Shown here: piece after piece, positions 16,484-24,888 of the stretch
Layout of the letters: the number at the start of each line of letters is the position of its first letter
How positions within the stretch are numbered: position 1 is the first letter of the stretch
NCBI GenBank assembly: GCA_910585945.1
Contig: CAJUHZ010000015.1
Coordinates: 1-55,640 of the forward strand
Direction of reading: 5' to 3'
Source of the DNA: an uncultured Bilophila sp.
Lineage (GTDB): Bacteria; Desulfobacterota; Desulfovibrionia; Desulfovibrionales; Desulfovibrionaceae
Length of the DNA: 55,640 nt
Made by a program: the position numbers and the translations under genes
Notes under the pieces: model-generated
Databases searched by the model: none
What the model was told of the DNA's origin: nothing
Seen by the model: only the letters and a program-made list of their open reading frames with translations

Positions 16484-17590
16484 ATGAAACGCTTTTTCTC
16501 TTTCCTGACGGCCCTGTGCCTCGGCGTGGCGACGCTTGCGCCCGCGCCGGCCGAAGCCGTGCGCATCAAGGATATCGCCAGCTTTTCCGGCGTGCGGGAC
16601 AACCAGCTTGTCGGCTACGGCCTGGTGGTGGGTCTGAACGGCACGGGCGACAAGCGCAACAGCTCGCCCTTCACCGTCAATTCCATGCGCAACATGCTGG
16701 AACGCATGGGCGTTTCCGTTGACGCCAGCAAGATCAAGCCGGCCAACGTGGCCGCCGTGATGGTGACGGCCAAGATGCCCGCCACCGCCAAGCCCGGATC
16801 CAAGCAGGACATCACGGTGTCAAGCCTTGGCGACGCCAAGAGCCTGCTTGGCGGCGTGCTGCTGCAAACGCCCCTCAAGGGCATCGACGGCAAGGTCTAC
16901 GCCCTGGCGCAGGGGCCGCTGGCCATCGGCGGCTACAGCGTGGAAGGCACGGCCACCTCGGTACAGAAAAACGTGGCCACCACGGCCTACATTCCCGGCG
17001 GCGCAACCATCGAACGGGCTGTGCCCTTCGACTTCAACCAGCAGAGCACGCTCACCCTGAACATGAGCAGCCGCGACTTTTCCACCACCATGCAGGTTGT
17101 GGAACGGCTCAACGCGGCAATGGGCGGCAAGTTCGCCACCGCGTCCGACGCGGGCAGCATCTCCATTCAGGTTCCGCCGGCCTACCGGGGGAACCTCGTG
17201 CCGCTGATCGCCTCGGTGGAAAACCTGGAAGTCATGCCCCAGGGCGTGGCCAAGGTGGTGGTGGACGAGCGCACGGGCACGGTGGTGCTCGGGCGCGAGG
17301 TGCGGGTGTCGCAAGTGGCCGTGGCGCACGGCAACCTGCAAATCGTCGTGCAGGAAAGCGCGCAGGTCTCGCAGCCCGGTCCCTTCAGCCAGGGACAAAC
17401 CGTGGTCACCCCGCAGACCGACGTGGCCGTCAGCGAGGAAAACCGCCGCCTGCACATGCTGGAAGGCGCGACGCTGCAAGAACTTGTGGACGGCCTGAAC
17501 GCCATCGGAGCCACCCCGCAGGATCTCATTTCCATCCTGAAAAATCTCAAGGCGTCCGGCGCGCTGCACGCGGAACTGGAGGTCATCTGA
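16484..17590 (+). CDS. flgI: FlgI, flagellar P-ring protein
   Basis: Periplasmic ring subunit in the peptidoglycan layer. Cleavable signal peptide (MKRFFSFLTALCLGVATLAPAPAEA), then the highly conserved RIKDIASFSGVRDNQLVGYGLVVGLNGTGD and NMLERMGV. The middle has VEGTATSVQKNVATTAYIPGGA and the C-terminus LQELVDGLNAIGATPQDLISILKNLKASGALHAELEVI. 368 aa, normal. ATG 16484 is preferred over an upstream TTG; GCGGAG lies 7 nt ahead of it. Confidence 0.97.
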   Translation: MKRFFSFLTALCLGVATLAPAPAEAVRIKDIASFSGVRDNQLVGYGLVVGLNGTGDKRNSSPFTVNSMRNMLERMGVSVDASKIKPANVAAVMVTAKMPATAKPGSKQDITVSSLGDAKSLLGGVLLQTPLKGIDGKVYALAQGPLAIGGYSVEGTATSVQKNVATTAYIPGGATIERAVPFDFNQQSTLTLNMSSRDFSTTMQVVERLNAAMGGKFATASDAGSISIQVPPAYRGNLVPLIASVENLEVMPQGVAKVVVDERTGTVVLGREVRVSQVAVAHGNLQIVVQESAQVSQPGPFSQGQTVVTPQTDVAVSEENRRLHMLEGATLQELVDGLNAIGATPQDLISILKNLKASGALHAELEVI

Positions 17591-17591
17591 C

Positions 17592-18755
17592 ATGAGCGCC
17601 CCGCTTGTTGATCCCGCCCTGGCCCAATCCTCCCTGGCCGAACAGCAGATGCAGGCCATGCAGCGTCAGGCCGAGGCTTCCCGCCGCGACCTGAACGGCG
17701 GCTCCACCTCCGACGCCGCGAAGGAAAAAAAACTGCGTCAGGCCTGCGAGGGCTTTGAAGCCGTCTTCATCCAGAAAATGTGGGAAGGGATGCGGGCGAG
17801 CCTGCCCAAGGAAGGACTTCTGCACAGTCGGGAAGAACAGTTCTGGCAGGGCATGTACGATCAGGAGCTTGGCAAGAGCCTGGCCTCGGCCGGCGGCATC
17901 GGCCTTGCGGACATGATGGTTTCGCAACTCTCGCGCAAGCTGCACAGCGCCAGCGAGGTGGCGGCGCGCCGCGCCAGTCGCGTGCCTTTTGAAATCGCGC
18001 CCGCGCCCCTGCTCCCTTCCACGGCGCGGCCGGCCCCCAAGCCTGTCGCGGCAGCCGCAAACGTGTACGACGGCGAAGCGGCGCAGCCCGAGGCGGCCCC
18101 CGCCCCCGTCGCGGAAAACGCGGCCGCCGAAGCGACGCCAGCGGCCGGACAGGTCACCCCCGTGGCCGGAGCCTTGCAGGAATTCGCTTCCGGAATGGGA
18201 GAAGCCGCGCCGACTTCCGTCTCCGCCGTACATGTGTACAAGGCGGGTCAGCGCCCCGCGCAGAGCCTTGACGAACTGGCCGCCTCCCTGGCGGCGCAGG
18301 CCGCGGGCGAGGGAACCGTGCGGGTGATCACCACCCGTCAGGTCAATGGTTCAGGCCGCTCCCGCTCCGGCCGCGCCCATCCCACGGTGCGGCGCGCGGC
18401 CGCCGGCTCGACGACAGTCGCCGGACGCAATCAGGGACAAGCCTCTGCACACGCTGTTGATCAAGCCCCCGCCCAACCGATGGAACAGGCCATGAGACAG
18501 CCCGCCGGGCAGCCCGCGCCACTTGCAAACCAGCCTGCCGGATCGCGGCCCGGGCAATTGAGCGCGGCGGCGCATACGCCTCGGGCCGGTTCGCGTCCAA
18601 ACCCGGCTGGCCAGCCCCTTGCGAACCAGACGCCCGGCCCCGCGGCCATGAACGTCAGCGTGGAAGGCATCGGCACTGGATCGGAACTTGCATCAAATAC
18701 GGCGTCCGGGCGGGGCATCCCCGCGACGGAAGCGGGCGAAACCGCCCTCAATTAA
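17592..18755 (+). CDS. flgJ: FlgJ-like rod-binding protein without muramidase domain
   Basis: The rod-binding domain (about residues 40-110) is clear: ACEGFEAVFIQKMWEGMRASLPKEG, then EEQFWQGMYDQELGKSLASAGGIGLADMMV. The C-terminal ~270 residues are Ala/Pro/Gln/Gly-rich low-complexity sequence with no glucosaminidase or transglycosylase motif. So it resembles the rod-scaffold half of FlgJ only. Hole-making in the cell wall must then come from another enzyme. The ATG follows the flgI TGA with one base between, so translation is probably coupled. The tail shows many short degenerate repeats (NQPAG, QPAPLA). Confidence 0.9.
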   Translation: MSAPLVDPALAQSSLAEQQMQAMQRQAEASRRDLNGGSTSDAAKEKKLRQACEGFEAVFIQKMWEGMRASLPKEGLLHSREEQFWQGMYDQELGKSLASAGGIGLADMMVSQLSRKLHSASEVAARRASRVPFEIAPAPLLPSTARPAPKPVAAAANVYDGEAAQPEAAPAPVAENAAAEATPAAGQVTPVAGALQEFASGMGEAAPTSVSAVHVYKAGQRPAQSLDELAASLAAQAAGEGTVRVITTRQVNGSGRSRSGRAHPTVRRAAAGSTTVAGRNQGQASAHAVDQAPAQPMEQAMRQPAGQPAPLANQPAGSRPGQLSAAAHTPRAGSRPNPAGQPLANQTPGPAAMNVSVEGIGTGSELASNTASGRGIPATEAGETALN

Positions 18756-18832
18756 ACTGAAAAAAGATATCTCACTGAAATAAAACATTTTTGCTCCACA
18801 GACCGGAGCATGAACCAGCCAGGGAGAAATTC

Positions 18833-19300
18833 ATGTACGACACCATACGCGGCAATCTTGACCGGCAAGCCAAGGGGCTGAACCTGCTCGGGCAGCTTCT
18901 GGATGAAGAATTTTCCCTGCTGATGGATCGCCGGACGGACGAGATCATGTCTCTGGAATTTTCCATCCATGAACTGGTGCGCCAGCTTGCCGACGAAAAG
19001 CTGCACATCCGGCAGGCGCTCGGGGGCGGCAGGGTGCTTGATTACGCCGCCATGCAGACGGACGAAGGCCGGCGCGCCGAATTGCGCGAGCTGTGGCAGC
19101 AGATCGACGATTGCGAACAGCACTGCTCCCGCCAGGCCTCGCTCAACGCCGAACTTTCGCTGGCCCTGCTCGATCAGAGCAAGAACGTGCTCACCTATCT
19201 GCACAAGCGCATTCAGCCGCAGACGGCCTCCACCTACGGCCGCTCCGGCGACTTTCTGCACAAGCGGCCTGACGCCGCGCTGATCTCCGGGAGGCTGTAA
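18833..19300 (+). CDS. flgN: FlgN, export chaperone for hook-associated proteins
   Basis: 155 aa, mostly helical and charged. It has the FlgN pattern of a long N-terminal coiled coil (LDRQAKGLNLLGQLLDEEFSLLMDRRTDEIMSLEFSIHELVRQLADEK). GGGAG precedes ATG 18833, and it ends two bases before flgK. Position directly in front of flgK and flgL, its known clients, supports the call better than sequence alone. The 77-nt gap after flgJ is AT-rich and may hold a secondary promoter that I could not define. Confidence 0.85.
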   Translation: MYDTIRGNLDRQAKGLNLLGQLLDEEFSLLMDRRTDEIMSLEFSIHELVRQLADEKLHIRQALGGGRVLDYAAMQTDEGRRAELRELWQQIDDCEQHCSRQASLNAELSLALLDQSKNVLTYLHKRIQPQTASTYGRSGDFLHKRPDAALISGRL

Positions 19301-19302
19301 GC

Positions 19303-21492
19303 ATGACCATCAACTCCCTCATGAACATCGGCAAGTCGGCCCTTTCCGCCACGCAGACGGCGATCAGCACCACGGGCAACAACATCGCCAACCTGAATAC
19401 CGTCGGCTACTCGCGCCAGAATGTCCGCTTCGTGGACAACGTGGCCCTCAATGTCCGGCCGGGCCTGTTGGGGCAGGGGGTGTCCGCGGCAGAAATTTAC
19501 CGCAATTTCAATCAGTTTGTTGAAAACTCCTACCTTGATCGCTTTTCGCAGCAAAACCGCTGGACCGAGCAGAGCACCATCATGGCCAGCGTGGAAAGCG
19601 TGTTCAACGAGGCCAACAGTGACGGCATCAACTCCGCCATGAGCGCCTTTTTCAAGGACTGGAACAACCTCAACCTCCGCCCGGACGACGACCCCACCCG
19701 CCAGTCCCTGCTCGCCAACGCCGACACGCTGGCCAAGACCATCGCCAACGCGCGCGACGCGCTGGAAAGCATGCAGCACGAGATGGACGCCTACATCTAC
19801 CAGAGCGTCGACCAGATCAACGAACTCATCGAGGGCATCCGCCAGCTCAACATGCAGATCGCCCGCAACACCCTGCCCGGCCAGAATCCGAACCAGCTTC
19901 TGGATCAGCGCGACACCATGGTCCGCAAACTCTCGGAACTGATCGACGTGGACGTGATCAGCCGGGGCAACGACTTTACGGTCATGACCAAGTCGGGTCA
20001 TACCCTCGTGCAGGGCGAGGTAGGCTACTCGCTGGAAGTGGGAGCCTACCGGGTGGAAAACAACCTGACGCCCGGCTCCAAGTATGACGGCACGATCAAG
20101 ATCGAAAGCTCCAGCCCGCACGAATACACTTTTGAAGTGCTCACGCCTCCCGCCCAGAAGGTGGACGAGAATGGAAACCTCGTTGTTGATGCTGACGGCA
20201 ACCCGGTCATGGACGACGGAACCATGCGCGTTTCCCTGGACGGCGGCAAGAACTGGCTGCGCAACCCGGACGGCAGCTATGTGGAAGTGCCCATTCCGAC
20301 TCAGAAAGATGAAACAGCCAAGTTCAACGGCATCGAAATTTCCTTTACCGCCGACCCCGCGAACCTCGCTGTGGGCGATCGCTTCGAGGCCATTTCCAAG
20401 ACAAGCGTGTACTGGGTTTCGCCCACACGCGACAAGCTGAACATCACGCCCATGGTCATGGCCGACGGCACGGACAACACCAGCCGCATCACCGGCGGAA
20501 AGCTCGCCGCCTACTTCAACGTGCGCGACGAGAACATCGGCAAGTACCTCGACAGGCTCGACGCGCTCTCCAACTCGCTGATCTGGGAAGTGAACAGCCT
20601 GCACAGCCAGGGCGCGGGCCAGACCTTCGGTTATACCATCGGCAATACACAGATGCGCGACGTCAACAAGCCGCTGGGCAGCCCCACTTCCGGCCTTGAC
20701 TACTACAACCGACTGACCACCGGCAACATCGGCTTCCAGATCTATGACAAGGACGGCAAGCCCCTTGCCGATCCGGACGGCAAGCTGCTCCCCTTTGGCC
20801 CGCTGAACTTTGACACAACGGGGACACCGGGGGCAGGCATCCAGAATTTCGATCCCTCGAAGCACAGCCTGCAAGATGTGGCTAACGCCATCAACAACGC
20901 ATACAAGGGGACAGACGCCAACGGCAATGCCATCCAGTACATCACGGCGGATATCGTGGACGGCAAGCTCCAGCTCACCGCCGCGCCGGATTACACCTTT
21001 GCCGTGGCCGAAGACACCACCGGCGTGCTCGCCGCGCTCGGCATCAACACCTTCTTCCAGGGGTCTGGCTCGGCCGATATCGCGGTCAAGGCGGATCTGA
21101 TGCAGGACGCCTCGTTCATCAACGCCAGCAAGGTCAACTCCAGCGGCAAGATCAACGAGGGCGACAACGAAACCGCCCTGGCCCTGTACAACCTGGCCAC
21201 GCGGGCCGTGGAAATTTCCACGATATGGGAGAAAAACACCCAGACCCTTTCCGGCTACTACGGGAGCACGGTCTCCGTGGTGGGCGCCAACACCCGCACC
21301 GCCAATTTCAACGCCAGTTACAACACCGCGCTCGCCAATGATCTGGACGAGCAGACGGCCGCCATCTCCGGCGTCAACCTGGACGAGGAAATGACCAGCC
21401 TGATCAAGTTCCAGCACTCCTACACCGCGGCGGCCAAGCTCATCACCACCGCGGACGAGATGCTGCAAACGCTGCTTTCACTGAAGCAATAG
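19303..21492 (+). CDS. flgK: FlgK, hook-associated protein 1
   Basis: Junction protein between hook and filament. The N-terminal rod-type motif is STTGNNIANLNTVGYSRQNV; the C-terminal motif is GVNLDEEMTSLIKFQHSYTAAAKLITTADEMLQTLL. 729 aa, longer than the enterobacterial 550 aa because of a large central insertion with Asp/Gly-rich segments (about 270-350 and 450-600). This exposed part varies most between species. It follows flgN by two bases. Confidence 0.96.
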   Translation: MTINSLMNIGKSALSATQTAISTTGNNIANLNTVGYSRQNVRFVDNVALNVRPGLLGQGVSAAEIYRNFNQFVENSYLDRFSQQNRWTEQSTIMASVESVFNEANSDGINSAMSAFFKDWNNLNLRPDDDPTRQSLLANADTLAKTIANARDALESMQHEMDAYIYQSVDQINELIEGIRQLNMQIARNTLPGQNPNQLLDQRDTMVRKLSELIDVDVISRGNDFTVMTKSGHTLVQGEVGYSLEVGAYRVENNLTPGSKYDGTIKIESSSPHEYTFEVLTPPAQKVDENGNLVVDADGNPVMDDGTMRVSLDGGKNWLRNPDGSYVEVPIPTQKDETAKFNGIEISFTADPANLAVGDRFEAISKTSVYWVSPTRDKLNITPMVMADGTDNTSRITGGKLAAYFNVRDENIGKYLDRLDALSNSLIWEVNSLHSQGAGQTFGYTIGNTQMRDVNKPLGSPTSGLDYYNRLTTGNIGFQIYDKDGKPLADPDGKLLPFGPLNFDTTGTPGAGIQNFDPSKHSLQDVANAINNAYKGTDANGNAIQYITADIVDGKLQLTAAPDYTFAVAEDTTGVLAALGINTFFQGSGSADIAVKADLMQDASFINASKVNSSGKINEGDNETALALYNLATRAVEISTIWEKNTQTLSGYYGSTVSVVGANTRTANFNASYNTALANDLDEQTAAISGVNLDEEMTSLIKFQHSYTAAAKLITTADEMLQTLLSLKQ

Positions 21493-21566
21493 CCCCGCGG
21501 GGCAAGACATATCCGGCCGGGCGTTGCCGCAAGAACGCCCACTTCAACGTTTTCGGGAGAAACATC

Positions 21567-23270
21567 ATGCTGCGCGTCACTCAAAGAACCATGTACTCCA
21601 CCCTGACCAACCAGATGAACGGCAATCTGTCGGCCTACATGGAGTCCAACATCCAGGGTTCGACCATGAAAAAGGTCAACAAGCCCTCGGACGATCCGGC
21701 CGGCATGGCCCGAATCCTCAATTACCGGACCTCCATCGAGCGCATCACCCAGCTTGAGGTCAGCTCGGACACGGCCCTCGGCTGGCTGCAACTGGCCGAC
21801 ACCACCCTGACCAACTCGGTGAGCACCCTGCTCGGCTCCAGCATTCTGCCCCTGGCCGAACAGGCCGCCACCAGCACCGTGACCGCGGAAAACCGCAAGC
21901 AGATCGCCCAGCAGTTGCGCGAATACCTCGGCACGCTGATCAACCTGGCCAACACCCGTTATGAAGACAAATGCATCTTCGGCGGGCAGAACTACAACGG
22001 CTCCGCCTTTGTGGAGGGCCTGGCCGTGAGCGGCGCGAACTGGGGCGCGGATCCGAATGTTCAGGATGCGGAAGCCCAAAGCCCCAACCCGCCGTTCCAG
22101 GTGACCGGCACGCTGAAAAGCACGGCGCTGGTGCGTTTTCCGGCTGACGCAGGAGCGACGCAGAATGACCCCGTGGAACTTAAAGACGGCACAGCCTACC
22201 AGTATTCGCTTGACGGCGGCAAGACATGGAAGGATGGGACCGTCGCCACGGCCGCTGACGGCACGTCGCTGCAACTCGCGGTAGACGGAGCCACGCTCAC
22301 CCTGCCGCAACAGAAAGACAAGGACGGCAACCTCAAACCCATCTTCGTCAACAGAGCCGTGACGGACGACGAGGAAAACTTCCCCGTCGGTGACAAGAAC
22401 GGCACCATGCTCTATGTCCGCCCCACGGCCATTTATCAGGGCGACGACAACCGGGCCACGCCCAAAGTCGAACAGTACGGCACGGTCAAATGGCCTTCGG
22501 ACATCAAGACTTCTGTAACTGGAACCTTTGACGACAACACGCTGATCAAGCTTCCGGACGGCATGGATATGAGCCAGCCCGGCACGTTCAAATACCAGTA
22601 CAGCACGGACAGCGGCAAAACATGGGTGACTGGCGAAGCGACTGTCGCGGTGGATAGCACAGCAACCCCCAATACTTCTTCGGCCCGGCTGCTCCTGCCC
22701 GGCGGCTACATGGACATCACCTGTCCGGACATTAACGGCAGTACTGCTACTCCCCCTACCGCCACCTCTATCCCCTCCGAAGCCCAGCTTTCCCTCAAGC
22801 CCCAGCGCACGGACCTGAGCTTCACCATCATGGAAGGCCAGACCATCACCGTGAACAACGTGGGCAAGGACATTTTCGGCGGGCTGTACAAGCCGGAGTA
22901 CGGCGAAACCCTGGAACCCATGTTCGGCGAGGACGACGGCCGCAACCTTTTCGAGACCCTCGGCCGGCTCATCGGCTACTGCGAAACCAACAACAGTCAG
23001 GGCATCGGCCAGTGCCTGGACGATCTGAAGCTCTCGCAAAAGAACATACTCGTCCACGGGACAGCCATTGGCGGCAAGGAAAACCGGCTCTCGGCCACGC
23101 TGCAAAACCTTGACGACAACAAGTACGATCAGCAAACTCGCATGAGCACGCTGGAAGACGTCAACCTCACCGAACTCATGGTTCGCCTGACGCAGCAGCA
23201 AATGGCGTACCAGACGACGTTGCAGTCTTCCTCCATGATCATGGGACTCAGCCTGGCGAACTACATCTAG
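21567..23270 (+). CDS. flgL: FlgL, hook-associated protein 3
   Basis: Flagellin-like junction protein. The N-terminal helices LRVTQRTMYSTLTNQMNGNL and KKVNKPSDDPAGMARILNYRTSI match the flagellin/FlgL N-domain. The C-terminal helices ...STLEDVNLTELMVRLTQQQMAYQTTLQSSSMIMGLSLANYI close the bundle. 567 aa compared with about 320 in enteric bacteria. The extra length is a beta-rich insert (about 170-420) with an internal similarity, YQYSLDGGKTWKDG and YQYSTDSGKTWVTG. GGGAG before the ATG. 74 nt after flgK, so probably the same operon. Confidence 0.95.
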   Translation: MLRVTQRTMYSTLTNQMNGNLSAYMESNIQGSTMKKVNKPSDDPAGMARILNYRTSIERITQLEVSSDTALGWLQLADTTLTNSVSTLLGSSILPLAEQAATSTVTAENRKQIAQQLREYLGTLINLANTRYEDKCIFGGQNYNGSAFVEGLAVSGANWGADPNVQDAEAQSPNPPFQVTGTLKSTALVRFPADAGATQNDPVELKDGTAYQYSLDGGKTWKDGTVATAADGTSLQLAVDGATLTLPQQKDKDGNLKPIFVNRAVTDDEENFPVGDKNGTMLYVRPTAIYQGDDNRATPKVEQYGTVKWPSDIKTSVTGTFDDNTLIKLPDGMDMSQPGTFKYQYSTDSGKTWVTGEATVAVDSTATPNTSSARLLLPGGYMDITCPDINGSTATPPTATSIPSEAQLSLKPQRTDLSFTIMEGQTITVNNVGKDIFGGLYKPEYGETLEPMFGEDDGRNLFETLGRLIGYCETNNSQGIGQCLDDLKLSQKNILVHGTAIGGKENRLSATLQNLDDNKYDQQTRMSTLEDVNLTELMVRLTQQQMAYQTTLQSSSMIMGLSLANYI

Positions 23271-23325
23271 CCATGTGTCGCGCTGTTTCCCGCTCAAAGC
23301 GTCATGAACGCGCCGTTGCGGGCGC

Positions 23326-23364
23326 GAGGCGGTTCCGGGAGCGCCGCGGCGCGCTCCCGGCCCC
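23326..23364 (+). promoter_or_regulatory. Hairpin between an SD-like sequence and the csrA start
   Basis: GAGGCGG (23326-23332) is followed by a 26-nt hairpin (23335-23360) with a 9-bp stem, CCGGGAGCG/CGCTCCCGG, then CCCC and the csrA ATG at 23365. There is no SD next to the ATG. If the hairpin folds, the SD-like sequence is brought within about 6 unpaired bases of the start. The stem also contains a GGGA, the core of CsrA-binding sites. Structure is seen; function is inferred. Confidence 0.5.
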
Positions 23365-23601
23365 ATGCTGATCCTCACGCGCCGCCCCGGCGAGAGTCTG
23401 TGCCTGGGCGACGACATCAAAATCACCATCCTGAGTTTTCAGGGCAAACAGGTCAAAATCGGCCTTGACGTGCCTGCCGACATGGTTGTGCACCGCGACG
23501 AAGTTCGCCGGCGCGCCCTGGAGGAAAACCGGCTGGCAGCGGCCGTGAGCAATACCGATCTTCTGGCGGCGACGCAGCTATGGCAAGATGTGAAGAAGTA
23601 A
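23365..23601 (+). CDS. csrA: CsrA, carbon storage regulator
   Basis: RNA-binding dimer that represses translation by binding GGA motifs in mRNA leaders; in this operon context the expected target is flagellin. It starts MLILTRRPGESLCLGDDIKITILSF and has the RNA-binding VHRDEV segment. 78 aa, slightly longer than the 61-aa enteric form, with a longer C-terminal helix as in other CsrA proteins that interact with FliW. The fliW ORF overlaps its 3' end. Confidence 0.96.
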   Translation: MLILTRRPGESLCLGDDIKITILSFQGKQVKIGLDVPADMVVHRDEVRRRALEENRLAAAVSNTDLLAATQLWQDVKK

Positions 23602-24053
23602 CCGTGACGACTCGCCTCGGCAGGCAGACCATCGACAAAGACAAGGTGATCGCCTTCCCGCACGGCCTCATCGGCTTTGAAGAACGGCGCGAGTTCACCC
23701 TGCTCCAGATCCGCGAGGGTTCGCCCTTTCTCCTGCTCCAGAGCCTTGACGATCCGGAGCTTGGTCTGCTTGTGGCCGACCCCTACGCCTTTCTCGACTC
23801 GTACCCGATCAAAATTGGCGACGCCGAGCAACGCCTCCTGCGCATCTCGTCCCCGCGCGAGGCGGCCGTGCTGGTCACGGTGGCGATCCCGCCCGGCAAG
23901 CCGGAATTGACCACCCTCAACCTGACCGGGCCTATCCTCATCAATCATCACTTGCGCGTGGGCCTGCAAGCGCCCCAGGCCAACCCCGATTTCCCCGCCC
24001 AGGTCTACCTGCACCGCAAGGAAGCGGGGCAGCCGGACACGCGCAACGAATAA
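23580..24053 (+). CDS. fliW: FliW, flagellar assembly factor and CsrA antagonist
   Basis: Binds CsrA non-competitively and also binds flagellin, forming the FliW-CsrA-flagellin switch described in Bacillus and Campylobacter. Family segments: DKVIAFPHGLIGFEERREFTLLQ, PFLLLQSLDDPELGLLVADPY, LLRISSPREAAVLVTVAIP, LNLTGPILINHHLRVGLQ. 157 aa from ATG 23580, which overlaps csrA by 22 nt but has no SD. A GTG at 23604, just past the csrA stop, starts closer to the usual family N-terminus and is the alternative. Last gene of the flagellar block. Confidence 0.93.
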   Translation: MARCEEVTVTTRLGRQTIDKDKVIAFPHGLIGFEERREFTLLQIREGSPFLLLQSLDDPELGLLVADPYAFLDSYPIKIGDAEQRLLRISSPREAAVLVTVAIPPGKPELTTLNLTGPILINHHLRVGLQAPQANPDFPAQVYLHRKEAGQPDTRNE

Positions 24054-24202
24054 GCCTCGTGCTCCCGCCTCGTGCTCCCGGAGAAAGCATGGAACTCGTG
24101 TACGAGCCAAACCCCAGACACTCCGAGTCCTGGCAATCCGGCAGAAAAGGCAGCTCCGCCCGCATGGCTCCGGGTGAAAGACAATCTGCGCAATGAATGA
24201 AA

Positions 24203-24230
24203 AGACCCCGTCTCGCAAGAGGCGGGGTCT
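24203..24230. terminator. Bidirectional terminator between fliW and pal
   Basis: AGACCCCG-T-CTC-GCAA-GAG-G-CGGGGTCT: an uninterrupted 12-bp stem (one T-G pair) capped by a GCAA tetraloop. It is followed by GAAAAA on the plus strand and, read on the minus strand, by TTTCATTCATT. It stops pal transcription best and may stop fliW too. The remaining fliW-pal gap (24054-24202) shows no gene. Confidence 0.75.
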
Positions 24231-24253
24231 GAAAAACGCTGGGCGCGGCGGCG

Positions 24254-24751
24254 TCAGCGGGCGATGACGCGGAAGTCGTCGCGGCGGTTCTTCGCCCACA
24301 CGGCCGGGCCGGTGCCTTCAACGGCCGGGCGTTCCTTGCCGTAGCTGATCATTTCAAGCTGGCTCGGGTTCACGCCGAGCATGACCATGTATTCGTAGAC
24401 GGCGCGGGCGCGGCGTTCGCCAAGGGCGAGGTTGTATTCCTGCGTGCCGCGGGCGTCGCAGTTGCCTTCGATGCGCACCTGGATGCTCGGGTAGGCCTTC
24501 ATGAGGTCGGCCTTCTGCTGCAGGAGATCGCGGTACTCGGGCTGAATGTCGAACTTGTCGAAATCAAAGTACACGATGCCGTCGCTGATGGTCTGCGCGG
24601 CCTGATCGATAGCGGCGGCGTTGGCGCTGTATTCGTTGCCGGACGTCGCCTGATCTTCGCTGTTCGTCACCTGCTTCTTGGCGCAACCGAAGCCCGCGCC
24701 CAAAGCCATAACCATGACCGCCACGAGGCCGATCCGTTTGAACTTGTTCAT
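24254..24751 (-). CDS. pal: Pal, peptidoglycan-associated lipoprotein
   Basis: Outer-membrane lipoprotein of the Tol-Pal system, which keeps the outer membrane tied to the cell wall during division. The signal peptide ends LGAGFGC with lipid-carrying Cys23. A short linker is followed by an OmpA-like domain (about 58-165) with IVYFDFDKFDIQPEY, IEGNCDARGTQEYNLALGERRARAV and SYGKERPAVEG, the meso-diaminopimelate-binding fold. 165 aa, normal. It lies 137 nt downstream of tolB on the same strand. Confidence 0.96.
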   Translation of the reverse strand: MNKFKRIGLVAVMVMALGAGFGCAKKQVTNSEDQATSGNEYSANAAAIDQAAQTISDGIVYFDFDKFDIQPEYRDLLQQKADLMKAYPSIQVRIEGNCDARGTQEYNLALGERRARAVYEYMVMLGVNPSQLEMISYGKERPAVEGTGPAVWAKNRRDDFRVIAR

Positions 24752-24888
24752 TGCTTCTCCTCAATACGGCTCTTTGTTCGCAAAACTGATTGAACTTCCT
24801 TCCCTTCGGCGCGGAAATCCACGCCGCGAGGGAGCCTAGTCCGCTCGTCGCGCCTTGTCAAGGCTGGCCTGACAGTGATATGGAAATA

